From JAZTZP01 sp045637525 (GTDB lineage Bacteria > Bacillota > Clostridia > UBA1381), in contig JAZTZP010000056.1 of assembly GCA_045637525.1 (NCBI GenBank), positions 1 through 7,448 on the forward strand: a DNA stretch of 7,448 nt. The letters run 5' to 3'. Position 1 is the stretch's first letter. Every line of letters begins with the position of its first letter. The notes under the pieces are model-generated. The model ran no database searches and had not been told where the DNA came from. It saw only the letters and a list, made by a program, of their open reading frames with translations. This document shows positions 1-7,415 of the stretch, piece after piece. The translations under genes and the position numbers were made by a program.

Positions 1-929
1 TTTATTTCCTTCGGCGGTGCATTTTCTTTTATTTGACTTGCTTTTTTATCAATTGTAATATTTACACCATCTGATATTATAGTAATTGTCCCTGCTTCAT
101 CTGTGCGATAAATATTTATATAATTTTCTTTTAAAGTATTCAGAACTTCTATATGCGGATGACCATAGCTGTTTTCTTTTCCGCATGAAATTACAGCGTA
201 TTTCGGCGATACTTCCTTTATAAATTCATAACCCGAAGAAGATGAAGAACCATGATGTCCTACCTTTAAAACATCCGCTGTTACATCTGTTTTTGTTTTT
301 AAAAGCTCTTGTTCAACTTTGCTTTCAGCGTCTCCCATAAAAAGAAATGTATTAATTCCATATCTTATTTTTACAACAGCTGAATAGTCGTTCAAATCTT
401 CATAATTTTTACTTATCGGAGAAAGTATGTCAATTTTTAAATTATCGCTATTCAGAATGTTTACACCGGCTTTTGCCAAAACTGTATTTATTTCTTTTTC
501 TTCTATTGCATCTAAAAGATTTTCAAACGCTTTTGTTGTATGAGCCTTTCCCGGCATATATATTTTCCCGATTTTATAGTATCTGATAATATCCGCCATA
601 GAGCCTATATGGTCGCTGTGAGGATGAGTGGCAACAACATAATCAAGCTTTAAATAACCGGCTTTGTTAATTACGTTCTTTATTATATCATCATCACCGT
701 AATTTCCGGCATCTATCAGCATACATTCACCGTTAGGCAATTCAATAAAAGTACTGTCGCCTTGCCCTACATCTATATAGTGGATTTTCAGTTTGCTGTA
801 ACTTGCAGTTATAGCTTGTGTCGGTATTGGTTCAATTGATGGAATAGCTTGATTATTTTCTTTTGAACATCCGGTAAAAAGCAACAATATACTTAGAATA
901 GCATATATACAATATTTCTTTAATTTCAT
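1..929 (-). CDS. ComEC/Rec2-like metallo-beta-lactamase-fold lipoprotein (3' end off the window)
   Basis: Reading leftward from the ATG at 927-929, an open frame of 309 codons runs off the left edge. The start is supported by an AGGAG ribosome binding site (935-939) five bases upstream. Residues 1-21 form a lipoprotein signal: a KLKK basic end, a hydrophobic stretch, then the lipobox FTGC with Cys21 as the likely lipidated residue. After a linker rich in Pro and Thr, the MBL fold begins near residue 46 with IHYIDVGQGDS. The zinc motif HPHSDH is at 102-107, FMGDAE at 197-202 and VGHHGSSSSS at 223-232, followed by YGHPH at 255-259. This motif order is typical of the C-terminal MBL domain of the DNA-uptake protein ComEC. 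No ComEC membrane channel is present, so this is a stand-alone extracytoplasmic version. Family members are predicted hydrolases, possibly nucleases; the substrate is unknown here. Some relatives carry an extra small C-terminal domain, which could lie outside the window. It is divergent from the XRE gene and probably regulated by it. Confidence 0.88.
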   Translation of the reverse strand, partial: MKLKKYCIYAILSILLLFTGCSKENNQAIPSIEPIPTQAITASYSKLKIHYIDVGQGDSTFIELPNGECMLIDAGNYGDDDIIKNVINKAGYLKLDYVVATHPHSDHIGSMADIIRYYKIGKIYMPGKAHTTKAFENLLDAIEEKEINTVLAKAGVNILNSDNLKIDILSPISKNYEDLNDYSAVVKIRYGINTFLFMGDAESKVEQELLKTKTDVTADVLKVGHHGSSSSSGYEFIKEVSPKYAVISCGKENSYGHPHIEVLNTLKENYINIYRTDEAGTITIISDGVNITIDKKASQIKENAPPKEI

Positions 930-961
930 TTTTTCTCCTGACTAATATTATTATTTTATTA

Positions 962-990
962 ATTGTATCACAAAATGAGATAAAAGTCAA
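962..990 (-). promoter_or_regulatory. Sigma-A type promoter of the MBL lipoprotein gene
   Basis: Read on the minus strand, TTGACT (985-990) and TACAAT (962-967) are separated by exactly 17 bp, and a TGA directly upstream of the -10 box gives an extended -10. Transcription should begin near 955, leaving a leader of about 26 bases that contains the AGGAG site. The 17-bp spacer is almost entirely occupied by the left operator arm, so a bound repressor would block polymerase. Confidence 0.75.
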
Positions 991-1007
991 TATCTCATTT
1001 TGTGATT
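966..1007. promoter_or_regulatory. Twin operator: perfect 16-bp inverted repeat, each arm a near-palindrome
   Basis: ATCACAAAATGAGATA (967-982) is followed after 8 bases by its exact reverse complement TATCTCATTTTGTGAT (991-1006). Each arm is also internally dyadic: ATCTCA-TTT-TGTGAT matches its own reverse complement at five of six half-site positions. The unit therefore looks like two complete repressor sites about 25 bp apart, centre to centre. The left site lies in the -35/-10 spacer of the MBL promoter. The right site lies directly upstream of the -10 box of the XRE promoter. The natural candidate to bind it is the adjacent Cro/CI-type protein, giving autoregulation plus control of the MBL gene. 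A rho-independent terminator is unlikely because no gene ends here and no T-run follows the repeat. Confidence 0.7.
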
Positions 1008-1016
1008 TGGTATAAT
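1008..1016 (+). promoter_or_regulatory. Extended -10 promoter of the XRE regulator gene
   Basis: TGGTATAAT gives a consensus -10 box (1011-1016) with an upstream TG extension. No good -35 hexamer is seen at the expected distance (around 988-993, CAATAT), so this promoter probably depends on the extended -10. The expected start is near 1023, about 26 bases before the ATG. The right operator arm abuts and would occlude this promoter. Confidence 0.6.
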
Positions 1017-1048
1017 AGTATAAAAATTTATATTTACGGAGAATTACA

Positions 1049-1261
1049 ATGAGACTTAAAGACTTACGAGAAGATGCGGATATTCCTCAAAAAGTATTAG
1101 CAGAATATTTGCATATAAAACAAAATACGTACTCTCAATATGAAAATGGTCAACGTCAATTACCAATAGATGCTTTAATAAAGCTTGCTGAATATTTTGA
1201 TGTAACAACAGATTATATTCTTGGGATTACTAACATAAAATCTTCCTATCCTAAGAATTAA
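1049..1261 (+). CDS. Small XRE-family (Cro/CI-type) transcriptional repressor
   Basis: This 70-residue protein is almost wholly one HTH_3 domain. Residues 1-60 show the standard pattern: LKDLREDADIPQKVLAEYL, then the recognition segment IKQNTYSQYENGQRQL (about 23-38), then LIKLAEYFDVTTDYILGIT closing the five-helix bundle. There is no sensor, peptidase or dimerisation extension, so any inducer response would need another protein or simple dilution. The start is supported by GGAG (1038-1041) seven bases upstream of the ATG and by the extended -10 promoter before it. It is divergent from the MBL lipoprotein gene, with the twin operator between them, so repression of both genes is the simplest reading. 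Downstream it faces the SLH gene across a shared terminator. The family call is firm; the targets are inferred from position. Confidence 0.92.
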   Translation: MRLKDLREDADIPQKVLAEYLHIKQNTYSQYENGQRQLPIDALIKLAEYFDVTTDYILGITNIKSSYPKN

Positions 1262-1320
1262 GAATAACTTAACACAAACACTATTCTTTTCAAAAATTAA
1301 GAAATAAAATTTCATTTAAA

Positions 1321-1360
1321 AAAACTGTTGTAAAATGAAATATCAAATTACAACAGTTTT
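1321..1360. terminator. Bidirectional intrinsic terminator between convergent genes
   Basis: AAAACTGTTGTAA (1321-1333) and TTACAACAGTTTT (1348-1360) form a perfect 13-bp stem with a 14-base loop. On the plus strand the stem ends in TTTT followed by ATTATTT. On the minus strand it ends in a run of seven T (complement of 1318-1324). It lies 60 bases after the XRE stop and 24 bases after the SLH gene stop, so it can serve both. The rest of 1262-1383 is AT-rich with no gene visible. Confidence 0.8.
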
Positions 1361-1383
1361 ATTATTTGCTTAAATAATTCCTA

Positions 1384-2685
1384 TCAAAACAAGCCGTTAT
1401 TTCGTGCTTCATAAATAATCTTAGCCATATCACCACGTGTAAAAAAGTCCATTGTCTTTGAATTTTCCTCGGTTATAACTCCCTTTTCTATTAAAATATC
1501 AATAGCCTCCTCCCAGTTAAATTCAGCTTCGTTCCCGGCTCTTAACACCATCGTCGCAAACTGCACAGCAGTTACAGGCTCATCAGGTGCAAATATGTTT
1601 TCTCCCATTCCTTTTATAAGCCCAAGTGAATAAGCATTCTCTACAGCCCCAAACCCCCAATGCGACGATAAAACATCACTAAAAGTCTGTGTCTGCCCAA
1701 CAGCCGCCGCCGTCTCCTTTCCCATAGCACGCAAAAGCATAGTAGCCGCCTCAACCCTCGTTAAAGGCTTTAACAAATCAAGCCCCTTTTCATTTCCATG
1801 CAAAAGTCCATCCTCCTGCAAACTCAATGCCTCAGCCTCAAATGTTAGTTTTTCCGGTATAGGAAAATCTTCTTTAATTTTTGATATTTCCTCTCCTATA
1901 ATACGAGCTCTTTCTTTAAATCTTTCTTCTTCCACGATAGTACTTATTTCACCGAGTGTCAAAAATTCAAAATATTCATCAGCTTCCCGTTTTGAAATTT
2001 CCCAATATCTTGCATCAACCAGCAAAAAAAACTCTTTACTATTATCACATTTAAAATATATTCCTGTTATATAGCCTCTATATACACAGAATTTTATATC
2101 TTCTACTTTTTTTACATTCTGTTCTGTCAATAATTTTTTTATTGTACTTTTTTCTTTTACTAAATATACTGCTTTGTTATGACCGCCTGTCATATATGAA
2201 TTACCCAAAAATTCATCAAAGCGCTCTATTCTTTCGCCGGACAATTCAAACTTTGCACTATCAATTCCTGTTGGTCTTCTTTTTGACGGAACGCTCCATA
2301 ATTCTTTACCACTGAAAAGATAATCAAAGCAATCGGCTTGTACATATTGATAACTGTATTCATAATTTGAAAAACCGCTTATTTTTATTCCTTCTTCATA
2401 TATCAGTGTAAACTCATCCATTAACACTTCAAATTCTTGTTCAACATTTTCCTCTCTCATTTTATTTAAAAACAAACTTTTAGGAATATAATCGTTACGC
2501 AAATAATCCGTACGCTCTTCTATATATTTTTTATTTATTTCTTCTATTTCATCTTTCGTAAAATGATTCATCATAAGAAGTTCATCTAAATTTTCATTTA
2601 AACCCTCTATTTCTTCATCCGCAAATACATTTGCAGATGAAATAACTAAGATTATCGAAATTAATGTTAATAATACTTTTTTCAT
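1384..2685 (-). CDS. Secreted protein with C-terminal S-layer homology (SLH) repeats
   Basis: The 433-residue protein starts with a Sec signal peptide (MKKVLLTLISIILVISS, likely cut after VFA at 20-22). Residues 23-280 are charged, with a helical start and a mixed middle part, and I do not recognise a domain there. The C-terminus holds SLH repeats: a first, incomplete-looking one at about 283-325 with TRVEAATMLLRAMG, a clear second one at 335-384 (FSDV..HWGFGAVENAYSLGLIKGMGE) and a third at about 389-430 ending TRGDMAKIIYEA. The conserved TRAE-type motif appears as TRVE, TAVQ and TRGD, so repeat 2 is degenerate. SLH domains usually bind secondary cell-wall polysaccharide, which would place the protein on the cell surface. 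An AAAGGA site (about 2695-2700) lies nine bases before the ATG. The gene follows the large peptidase gene by 28 bp and probably shares its transcript. The SLH-coding part is far richer in GC than the rest. Confidence 0.85.
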   Translation of the reverse strand: MKKVLLTLISIILVISSANVFADEEIEGLNENLDELLMMNHFTKDEIEEINKKYIEERTDYLRNDYIPKSLFLNKMREENVEQEFEVLMDEFTLIYEEGIKISGFSNYEYSYQYVQADCFDYLFSGKELWSVPSKRRPTGIDSAKFELSGERIERFDEFLGNSYMTGGHNKAVYLVKEKSTIKKLLTEQNVKKVEDIKFCVYRGYITGIYFKCDNSKEFFLLVDARYWEISKREADEYFEFLTLGEISTIVEEERFKERARIIGEEISKIKEDFPIPEKLTFEAEALSLQEDGLLHGNEKGLDLLKPLTRVEAATMLLRAMGKETAAAVGQTQTFSDVLSSHWGFGAVENAYSLGLIKGMGENIFAPDEPVTAVQFATMVLRAGNEAEFNWEEAIDILIEKGVITEENSKTMDFFTRGDMAKIIYEARNNGLF

Positions 2686-2713
2686 GATAAAAATTCCTTT
2701 CCATAATAATATA

Positions 2714-5700
2714 TTATCGTACTACAAATTGATATGTTGTACCGCCTATAGATACTCCCAATGTTGTTACTACTTCGAATGTTATTGTATCATTTGCCGG
2801 AACTGTATATCCGAAAGGTTCCCACCAGTCATTATCCCCCTGACCTTTCTCGTACTCAAAATCAGTTTGATAAATTTCTTCATCAGAAAGCTTGTATCCA
2901 AGCGTCATACTGCTAAAACCTCTGCATCTTAAAGTAGCTGTTCTGTCTACATCCGTTGTATTCGTTACAGTTATTGTATAATGATATGTCGTTCCCCATT
3001 CTCCGAGACTTACTGCTGCTTCATCAATCTCATATCCCTTTTGCTTTTTGCCGGCGGCAACTATTGCTCTTAATTCCGCTATTGCTTCATCTGAAACCGG
3101 GGTATTTACCCATTTCCCTGTTCCGTTCTTGTCTATCTGTGTTAAATCATGATAAAGAAAATCAAAATACCATTCTCTTTCTCCAGTATCATCATAAGGA
3201 TATCTGAAGCTGTGAAGAGCTCCGGGCATGGCGGAAAGAGTACCAACGTCATCATCATCAATCGGATTAAGAGCAGTACGCCAACTCCATTTTGGATTCT
3301 CAACAGCATCATAAAAATCATCCCTTAAATAGATTGGTTGACCTTCTCCGATTTGTGTATTTTCATCAATCAGAAATTCAATATCCGAATCTATCCATGC
3401 TGATTGATTCCATGCTACGCCTTTGTATTTTCCGGGATAATCCAGCTCATCAAGTCGGGTGTATACATAATCAGTTTCAAAAAAACCACCGTCCAAGACT
3501 TCATTATTATATAATAAAGTTCTTTCCGTCCCGTTTTTTAAACAAAGATTTGCTCTGTTGTATGCCGCAAGAGAGCTTACCATAACACTTCCACCCGTAA
3601 CTTTAAAATCAAACAGTATCGTTGGTCGTTCCTGATCATTACTTGTTAAAATGAATTTATCTGTTGCAATTGTTTCAATTAACAGTTTATGCTCATGCGG
3701 TGCTAAAGTAAGTGTATAATTTTCTTTCTTTGTGTAATAATCGCCCATATCCCTATAACTTAATCCGTAAGCAAGATTGCTTATTTCTATGGTTATCGGC
3801 TTGTCGGATTCGTTATAAAAATCAACATCAAGATAAAACGGATGTTCCGGATAAGAAATTTCAGGTTCTTTTCCTAATCCATACCAGGACATATGAGTCT
3901 GGAAATATGTATTTTCCCCGGTTATGCCTTTCTGTTCGAATATTTTATGATGAGCTAACTCACCAGCTCTTAAACTTCCGTCAGTCATATCAAATTTCAT
4001 TAAATACTCCGGACTGTTGACATAGATAAAATTCCTGCCCGTTCTTTTTGAAAATTCGACTACAGCACCCTGACGAACATTTATCCGCCCTCGTGCATAT
4101 TTCATCATATATCCGCAAAACTGCAGATAATACGTTTCTCCGGCTGAAAGATTTACAACAATTTTTCTTTCATCATTTCCTATTCTTTTTGTCATGCTTT
4201 CATTTTCATAAAGCTTAAGGTATGTATCATATACAGCATTTTCACCGTTATAATTTGTAGCTTCAAATATATACGTACCCGTAAAATCCGGCGTAAAGGA
4301 ATATAAAGCATATTCTCCGTTTGCCGTTATTATATCTTCATATCCGCCCTCTTCAAGCTCCGTTACAGGAACATTCTTCGTTATATTAAGCTGTGCATGA
4401 AGCTGTCCATCACTATAATGTCTCATCTTTATATAATAAGTCGTTCCCTCAGTTAGTGCAACGCTTACCTTTGAAAATCTTCCACCGTCATAATCGTCAT
4501 TTGAAGCAATCGGCGTTCCCGTTAACTCTTTATTTGTATATACTTCAAGATATGTATCATTGCTTACACCACTTCCGCCATATGGGGAAGTGTAAATATA
4601 ATAGTTTGCTGACTCCGTAGGTGTGAATTCATATACATCAAAGCTTCCGGAAGAGGCACTTATTTCTCCACCACCAATTGATCCGCCATCCGATATGCTC
4701 GGATATATAGTTTCAACATAATTCAGTGTTATTCCAAAATGATTTTCTATTATTCCGGTATCTCTGCTACTTATATAATCCAATACATCTTCTCCGGAAT
4801 AGTCTTTTAATTTTGTTAAAAACAGCTTTAATTTATCACCCTGTGTCTCCGGAACCTGATCATCATCTAAACTACTGAAATATCTGAAAGTGCTTTTAAA
4901 AGGTTTCCAATCAATTTCTCTCTCGATATCAATGAGAATAGCTGCCAAGCCTCCTGATGAATATTCCCCAAAATCAAAATATGATTCATAAGAAATATAA
5001 CAATCGCTTTTCAAAAAATCATAATATTCATCACCGGTATACCAAGGTCCATAATAACTATCATATGTTGCAACATCACTTCTGTAAACAGTCCCGCTTA
5101 ACTGAGTAAGTATATAATACATCTTAAAGAAAGAAAGTGTTTCTGCATCAAATTCCCATATATCTTTATCAAAATTATGACTTATCTCATGCAAAGGTAA
5201 ATCTCCCCAGTCTCCTGATGAAAGTCGGTTCATTAAACCTCTATAATGCGGTTGTGCGAATGTTATAGGAAATCCTGACCACCCATATATTATTTGCCAG
5301 TAGGTTTCACCATCTACCACTCCGTATAAATCGTTAAGATCCTGACGTGTAGACCTGATCTCTATTTTTCTTCCTCCTTGCGGAGTATATCCCGTTAAAT
5401 CCTTTAAACAAGCGTATGCAGAATCCATTCTTGAAAGCCAAATATTAAAATCCGTATCAGAAGCATTCTCCTTATCATCATCTTCCAAAGTTGAAATTAT
5501 ATATCTTCCGGGATAGGAAGTTTTCGCTTCTTCTGTAATATATTTTAATTGCACTCTTCTGTACATTCCACTACAAAACAGCACATTACCGGTTGAAACT
5601 TCCCAGTTTAATTCAACAAAATAAATGCCTCCGGGAACAAGATTGTCTATTGTAAAACTCTCTTCATCCAATAATGTATTTGTGCGACTGAACTTTTCTT

Positions 5701-7282
5701 CATAGCTCGAAAGACCATCATTTGTATTAAAATCCAATAAAGATATAGTATACCTTGTATTTCCGGATATCGGGAATACAACTTTACAGGTTATTGAATT
5801 ATGCGTCTTATCTGTTATGATTAAATCAACATCCTCCATCCCCTCTATCGTTATCCGTTGATTATTCTCCTCTGAATTTATCGCAGTAACATCATCGGTC
5901 AGAACTCGTTTACTGCCACCGACTCCTCCTATATCTCCGGGAATATCATATCCGTAATCCTCATCATATTGTATAATAATATTTTCATATAATTCTTTCA
6001 ATTCAATAAACTCGGCATATTTTGTTCTGTAATACCGATTAATTAATTCATCAAACTCCAGTAATTCTTTAGGATGTTCTTTTAAAAACTTCGGAAGATT
6101 ATGCAATTCCAAATCTTTAGCAAAAACATCTTCATAATTATTATAAATTTCATGTGAAAGTGCTTTATTTGACGAAATGAGTGTTTTGCATATATCTAAA
6201 ATCTCTTTTTTATGCGAATTAAGCTCTATGTCATATGAATAAATATCAAAATTATCCGCTTCACCGGATGGGTTCTCCTGAATAGTCAATATATAATCGC
6301 CTGTGTTGTTCTCATTAGCTATACAAATATAATATTCACAATTTGCAGAAAAATTAATTTTAGAAGAAATCACATTTTCTGATAATACATTACCCTCTGA
6401 ACTATATATCGAAAAAACAGTTCCAAGTATACTGAAACAATCTATTTCATAGACAGTACCGTTCTCAGCTTTGAACTTTATCCAATCATTTTCTCCGGCA
6501 AAATTTATGTTTCCTGATATTTCTTTATTTATATCACTTACCAAAGTCGCAGTATCAAAGCTGTCCCCATAAAAATCAGCATTATCCCCGGAAATTGAAA
6601 CTGCCTCCGACAGCGGCTTTAAACCACTGTTCCAGTTAAAAACACGAATTGTATATTCATCTGCTTTTTCTTTGTTTATATAAAAACTCTCGCTAAGGCT
6701 TATTTCACTGCCGTTTGATACAGTTTGTAAATTCCCCATTTTTGCTTCAATCAGCTTACCGCTTTCATATAATGCAAAATACGGCTGAATATTTTCAGTA
6801 CTTCCTGAATTATTTTTAATACTCACATCAACTGAAATATTACTATAATCTTCATTTATATATTCACAGTATCCGTCTTTGTTCCAAAAAGCAATATTGG
6901 TATCAAATCCGGTATTTACCGTTGTTAAGGCGTTTGTATCGGTTGTTGCTATATTATTTATGGAAGAAGACACTTCATCACTATTCTCAGCCGGTACTAT
7001 ATACAAATACTCATCAGCTTCGCTGTCCCAATCAAAGCTTATTGCAAATTGCGTAGTATCAAAATCAATATCCGACCAATTACCGTTGTCATATCCCGAT
7101 AATAAACCTGTATATATCACAGTCTCTGTTCCGTTTACTACTCTTATAACATTAACCAAAGGACTTGAATTTTCCGGCGTTTCAATCAAAGATGCATTGC
7201 TGTCCAAAGTTATTGCAAATGCATCCGGAATAATCATGCAAAACACCATGATTACAGCTAATATTTTTCTGATTTTTTTCAT
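2714..7282 (-). CDS. Large secreted multidomain zinc metallopeptidase, M60-like motif, with PPC-like domains
   Basis: The 1522-residue protein begins with a signal peptide (MKKIRKILAVIMVFCMII, likely cut after AFA at 21-23). I chose the ATG at 7280-7282 because AAAGGTGAT (7289-7297) sits at ribosome-binding distance; an in-frame GTG six codons upstream overlaps that site. Domains by residue: an N-terminal beta region (24-230); a PPC-like domain (about 233-335, FYGDSFDTATLV...GENDWIKF); a helical segment (350-440); a fibronectin-III-like region (476-581); and a catalytic region (592-854). The catalytic region carries HEISH at 698-702 and a candidate third zinc ligand Glu714. This HExxH-x11-E spacing fits the M60-like pattern HExxH-x(8-28)-E, whose members include mucin- and glycoprotein-cleaving enzymes. 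Two further PPC-like domains follow (870-969 and 982-1072), each with a DTYL motif. Residues 1073-1522 are beta-rich and unassigned. No LPxTG, SLH or membrane anchor is seen. Metallopeptidase activity is well supported; the family is a moderate call. Confidence 0.75.
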   Translation of the reverse strand: MKKIRKILAVIMVFCMIIPDAFAITLDSNASLIETPENSSPLVNVIRVVNGTETVIYTGLLSGYDNGNWSDIDFDTTQFAISFDWDSEADEYLYIVPAENSDEVSSSINNIATTDTNALTTVNTGFDTNIAFWNKDGYCEYINEDYSNISVDVSIKNNSGSTENIQPYFALYESGKLIEAKMGNLQTVSNGSEISLSESFYINKEKADEYTIRVFNWNSGLKPLSEAVSISGDNADFYGDSFDTATLVSDINKEISGNINFAGENDWIKFKAENGTVYEIDCFSILGTVFSIYSSEGNVLSENVISSKINFSANCEYYICIANENNTGDYILTIQENPSGEADNFDIYSYDIELNSHKKEILDICKTLISSNKALSHEIYNNYEDVFAKDLELHNLPKFLKEHPKELLEFDELINRYYRTKYAEFIELKELYENIIIQYDEDYGYDIPGDIGGVGGSKRVLTDDVTAINSEENNQRITIEGMEDVDLIITDKTHNSITCKVVFPISGNTRYTISLLDFNTNDGLSSYEEKFSRTNTLLDEESFTIDNLVPGGIYFVELNWEVSTGNVLFCSGMYRRVQLKYITEEAKTSYPGRYIISTLEDDDKENASDTDFNIWLSRMDSAYACLKDLTGYTPQGGRKIEIRSTRQDLNDLYGVVDGETYWQIIYGWSGFPITFAQPHYRGLMNRLSSGDWGDLPLHEISHNFDKDIWEFDAETLSFFKMYYILTQLSGTVYRSDVATYDSYYGPWYTGDEYYDFLKSDCYISYESYFDFGEYSSGGLAAILIDIEREIDWKPFKSTFRYFSSLDDDQVPETQGDKLKLFLTKLKDYSGEDVLDYISSRDTGIIENHFGITLNYVETIYPSISDGGSIGGGEISASSGSFDVYEFTPTESANYYIYTSPYGGSGVSNDTYLEVYTNKELTGTPIASNDDYDGGRFSKVSVALTEGTTYYIKMRHYSDGQLHAQLNITKNVPVTELEEGGYEDIITANGEYALYSFTPDFTGTYIFEATNYNGENAVYDTYLKLYENESMTKRIGNDERKIVVNLSAGETYYLQFCGYMMKYARGRINVRQGAVVEFSKRTGRNFIYVNSPEYLMKFDMTDGSLRAGELAHHKIFEQKGITGENTYFQTHMSWYGLGKEPEISYPEHPFYLDVDFYNESDKPITIEISNLAYGLSYRDMGDYYTKKENYTLTLAPHEHKLLIETIATDKFILTSNDQERPTILFDFKVTGGSVMVSSLAAYNRANLCLKNGTERTLLYNNEVLDGGFFETDYVYTRLDELDYPGKYKGVAWNQSAWIDSDIEFLIDENTQIGEGQPIYLRDDFYDAVENPKWSWRTALNPIDDDDVGTLSAMPGALHSFRYPYDDTGEREWYFDFLYHDLTQIDKNGTGKWVNTPVSDEAIAELRAIVAAGKKQKGYEIDEAAVSLGEWGTTYHYTITVTNTTDVDRTATLRCRGFSSMTLGYKLSDEEIYQTDFEYEKGQGDNDWWEPFGYTVPANDTITFEVVTTLGVSIGGTTYQFVVR

Positions 7283-7330
7283 TTGTATATCACCTTTCAC
7301 CCTTCTGCGTTTTGTTAAGTTAAATGAAAG
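7283..7330 (-). promoter_or_regulatory. Leader of the peptidase-SLH gene pair
   Basis: This stretch holds the strong Shine-Dalgarno sequence AAAGGTGAT (7289-7297). I see no convincing -10/-35 pair on the minus strand between it and the right-edge inverted repeat. The nearest good minus-strand -10 is an extended TGATATAAT at 7424-7432. Its -35 would fall at the window edge, and it would give a leader of about 135 bases. The unit may therefore be transcribed from within or beyond the right-edge element. Confidence 0.4.
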
Positions 7331-7359
7331 TTGAGATCTTGAACTCCTTGTGGTATAAT
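7331..7359 (+). promoter_or_regulatory. Strong sigma-A promoter for the right-edge gene
   Basis: TTGAGA (7331-7336) and TATAAT (7354-7359) are 17 bp apart, with TGG just upstream giving an extended -10. Transcription should begin near 7366. The -35 box overlaps the left arm of the inverted repeat at 7332-7342, so transcripts from this promoter would not contain that arm. Confidence 0.7.
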
Positions 7360-7415
7360 AGTAATAACGACAAAACTATTACCTCCCAAAATTTGAGAAA
7401 GGAATCAAGATCTCA
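7332..7415 (+). promoter_or_regulatory. Inverted repeat able to hide the ribosome binding site in read-through RNA
   Basis: Positions 7332-7342 (TGAGATCTTGA) pair perfectly with 7405-7415 (TCAAGATCTCA). After a small internal loop, TCCTT (7345-7349) pairs with AAGGA (7399-7403). The second pairing covers the Shine-Dalgarno sequence, and the outer stem reaches the A of the ATG at 7415. Only RNA that started upstream of 7332 contains both halves; RNA from the internal promoter (start near 7366) has the right half only. This matches the known logic by which IS10 and IS50 protect their transposase genes from outside transcription. Confidence 0.55.

Noticed and set aside
967..1006. The inverted repeat upstream of the XRE gene as a rho-independent terminator
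   Set aside because: It lies between two divergent starts, no gene ends there, no T-run follows either arm, and promoter elements overlap it.
1328..1343. A third repressor site in the terminator loop (TAAAATGAAATA resembles CAAAATGAGATA)
   Set aside because: Ten of twelve positions match, but the inner dyad ATCxCA/TGxGAT is lost and the DNA is very AT-rich, so chance similarity is likely.
2684..4620. Plus-strand open frames of 75-102 codons opposite the peptidase gene
   Set aside because: They lie antisense inside a long, clearly coding gene with signal peptide and recognisable domains. They have no ribosome binding sites and show low-complexity, Leu/His/Cys-rich products typical of shadow frames.
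7283..7300. GTG start at 7298-7300 for the peptidase gene
   Set aside because: It would add six residues (MKGDIQ) ahead of a normal signal peptide and overlaps the Shine-Dalgarno sequence that is well placed for the ATG at 7280-7282.
6879..7334. A 151-codon plus-strand open frame opposite the peptidase N-terminus
   Set aside because: It overlaps the well-supported signal peptide and start of the peptidase gene, has no ribosome binding site, and its hydrophobic tail is simply the complement of the signal-peptide region.
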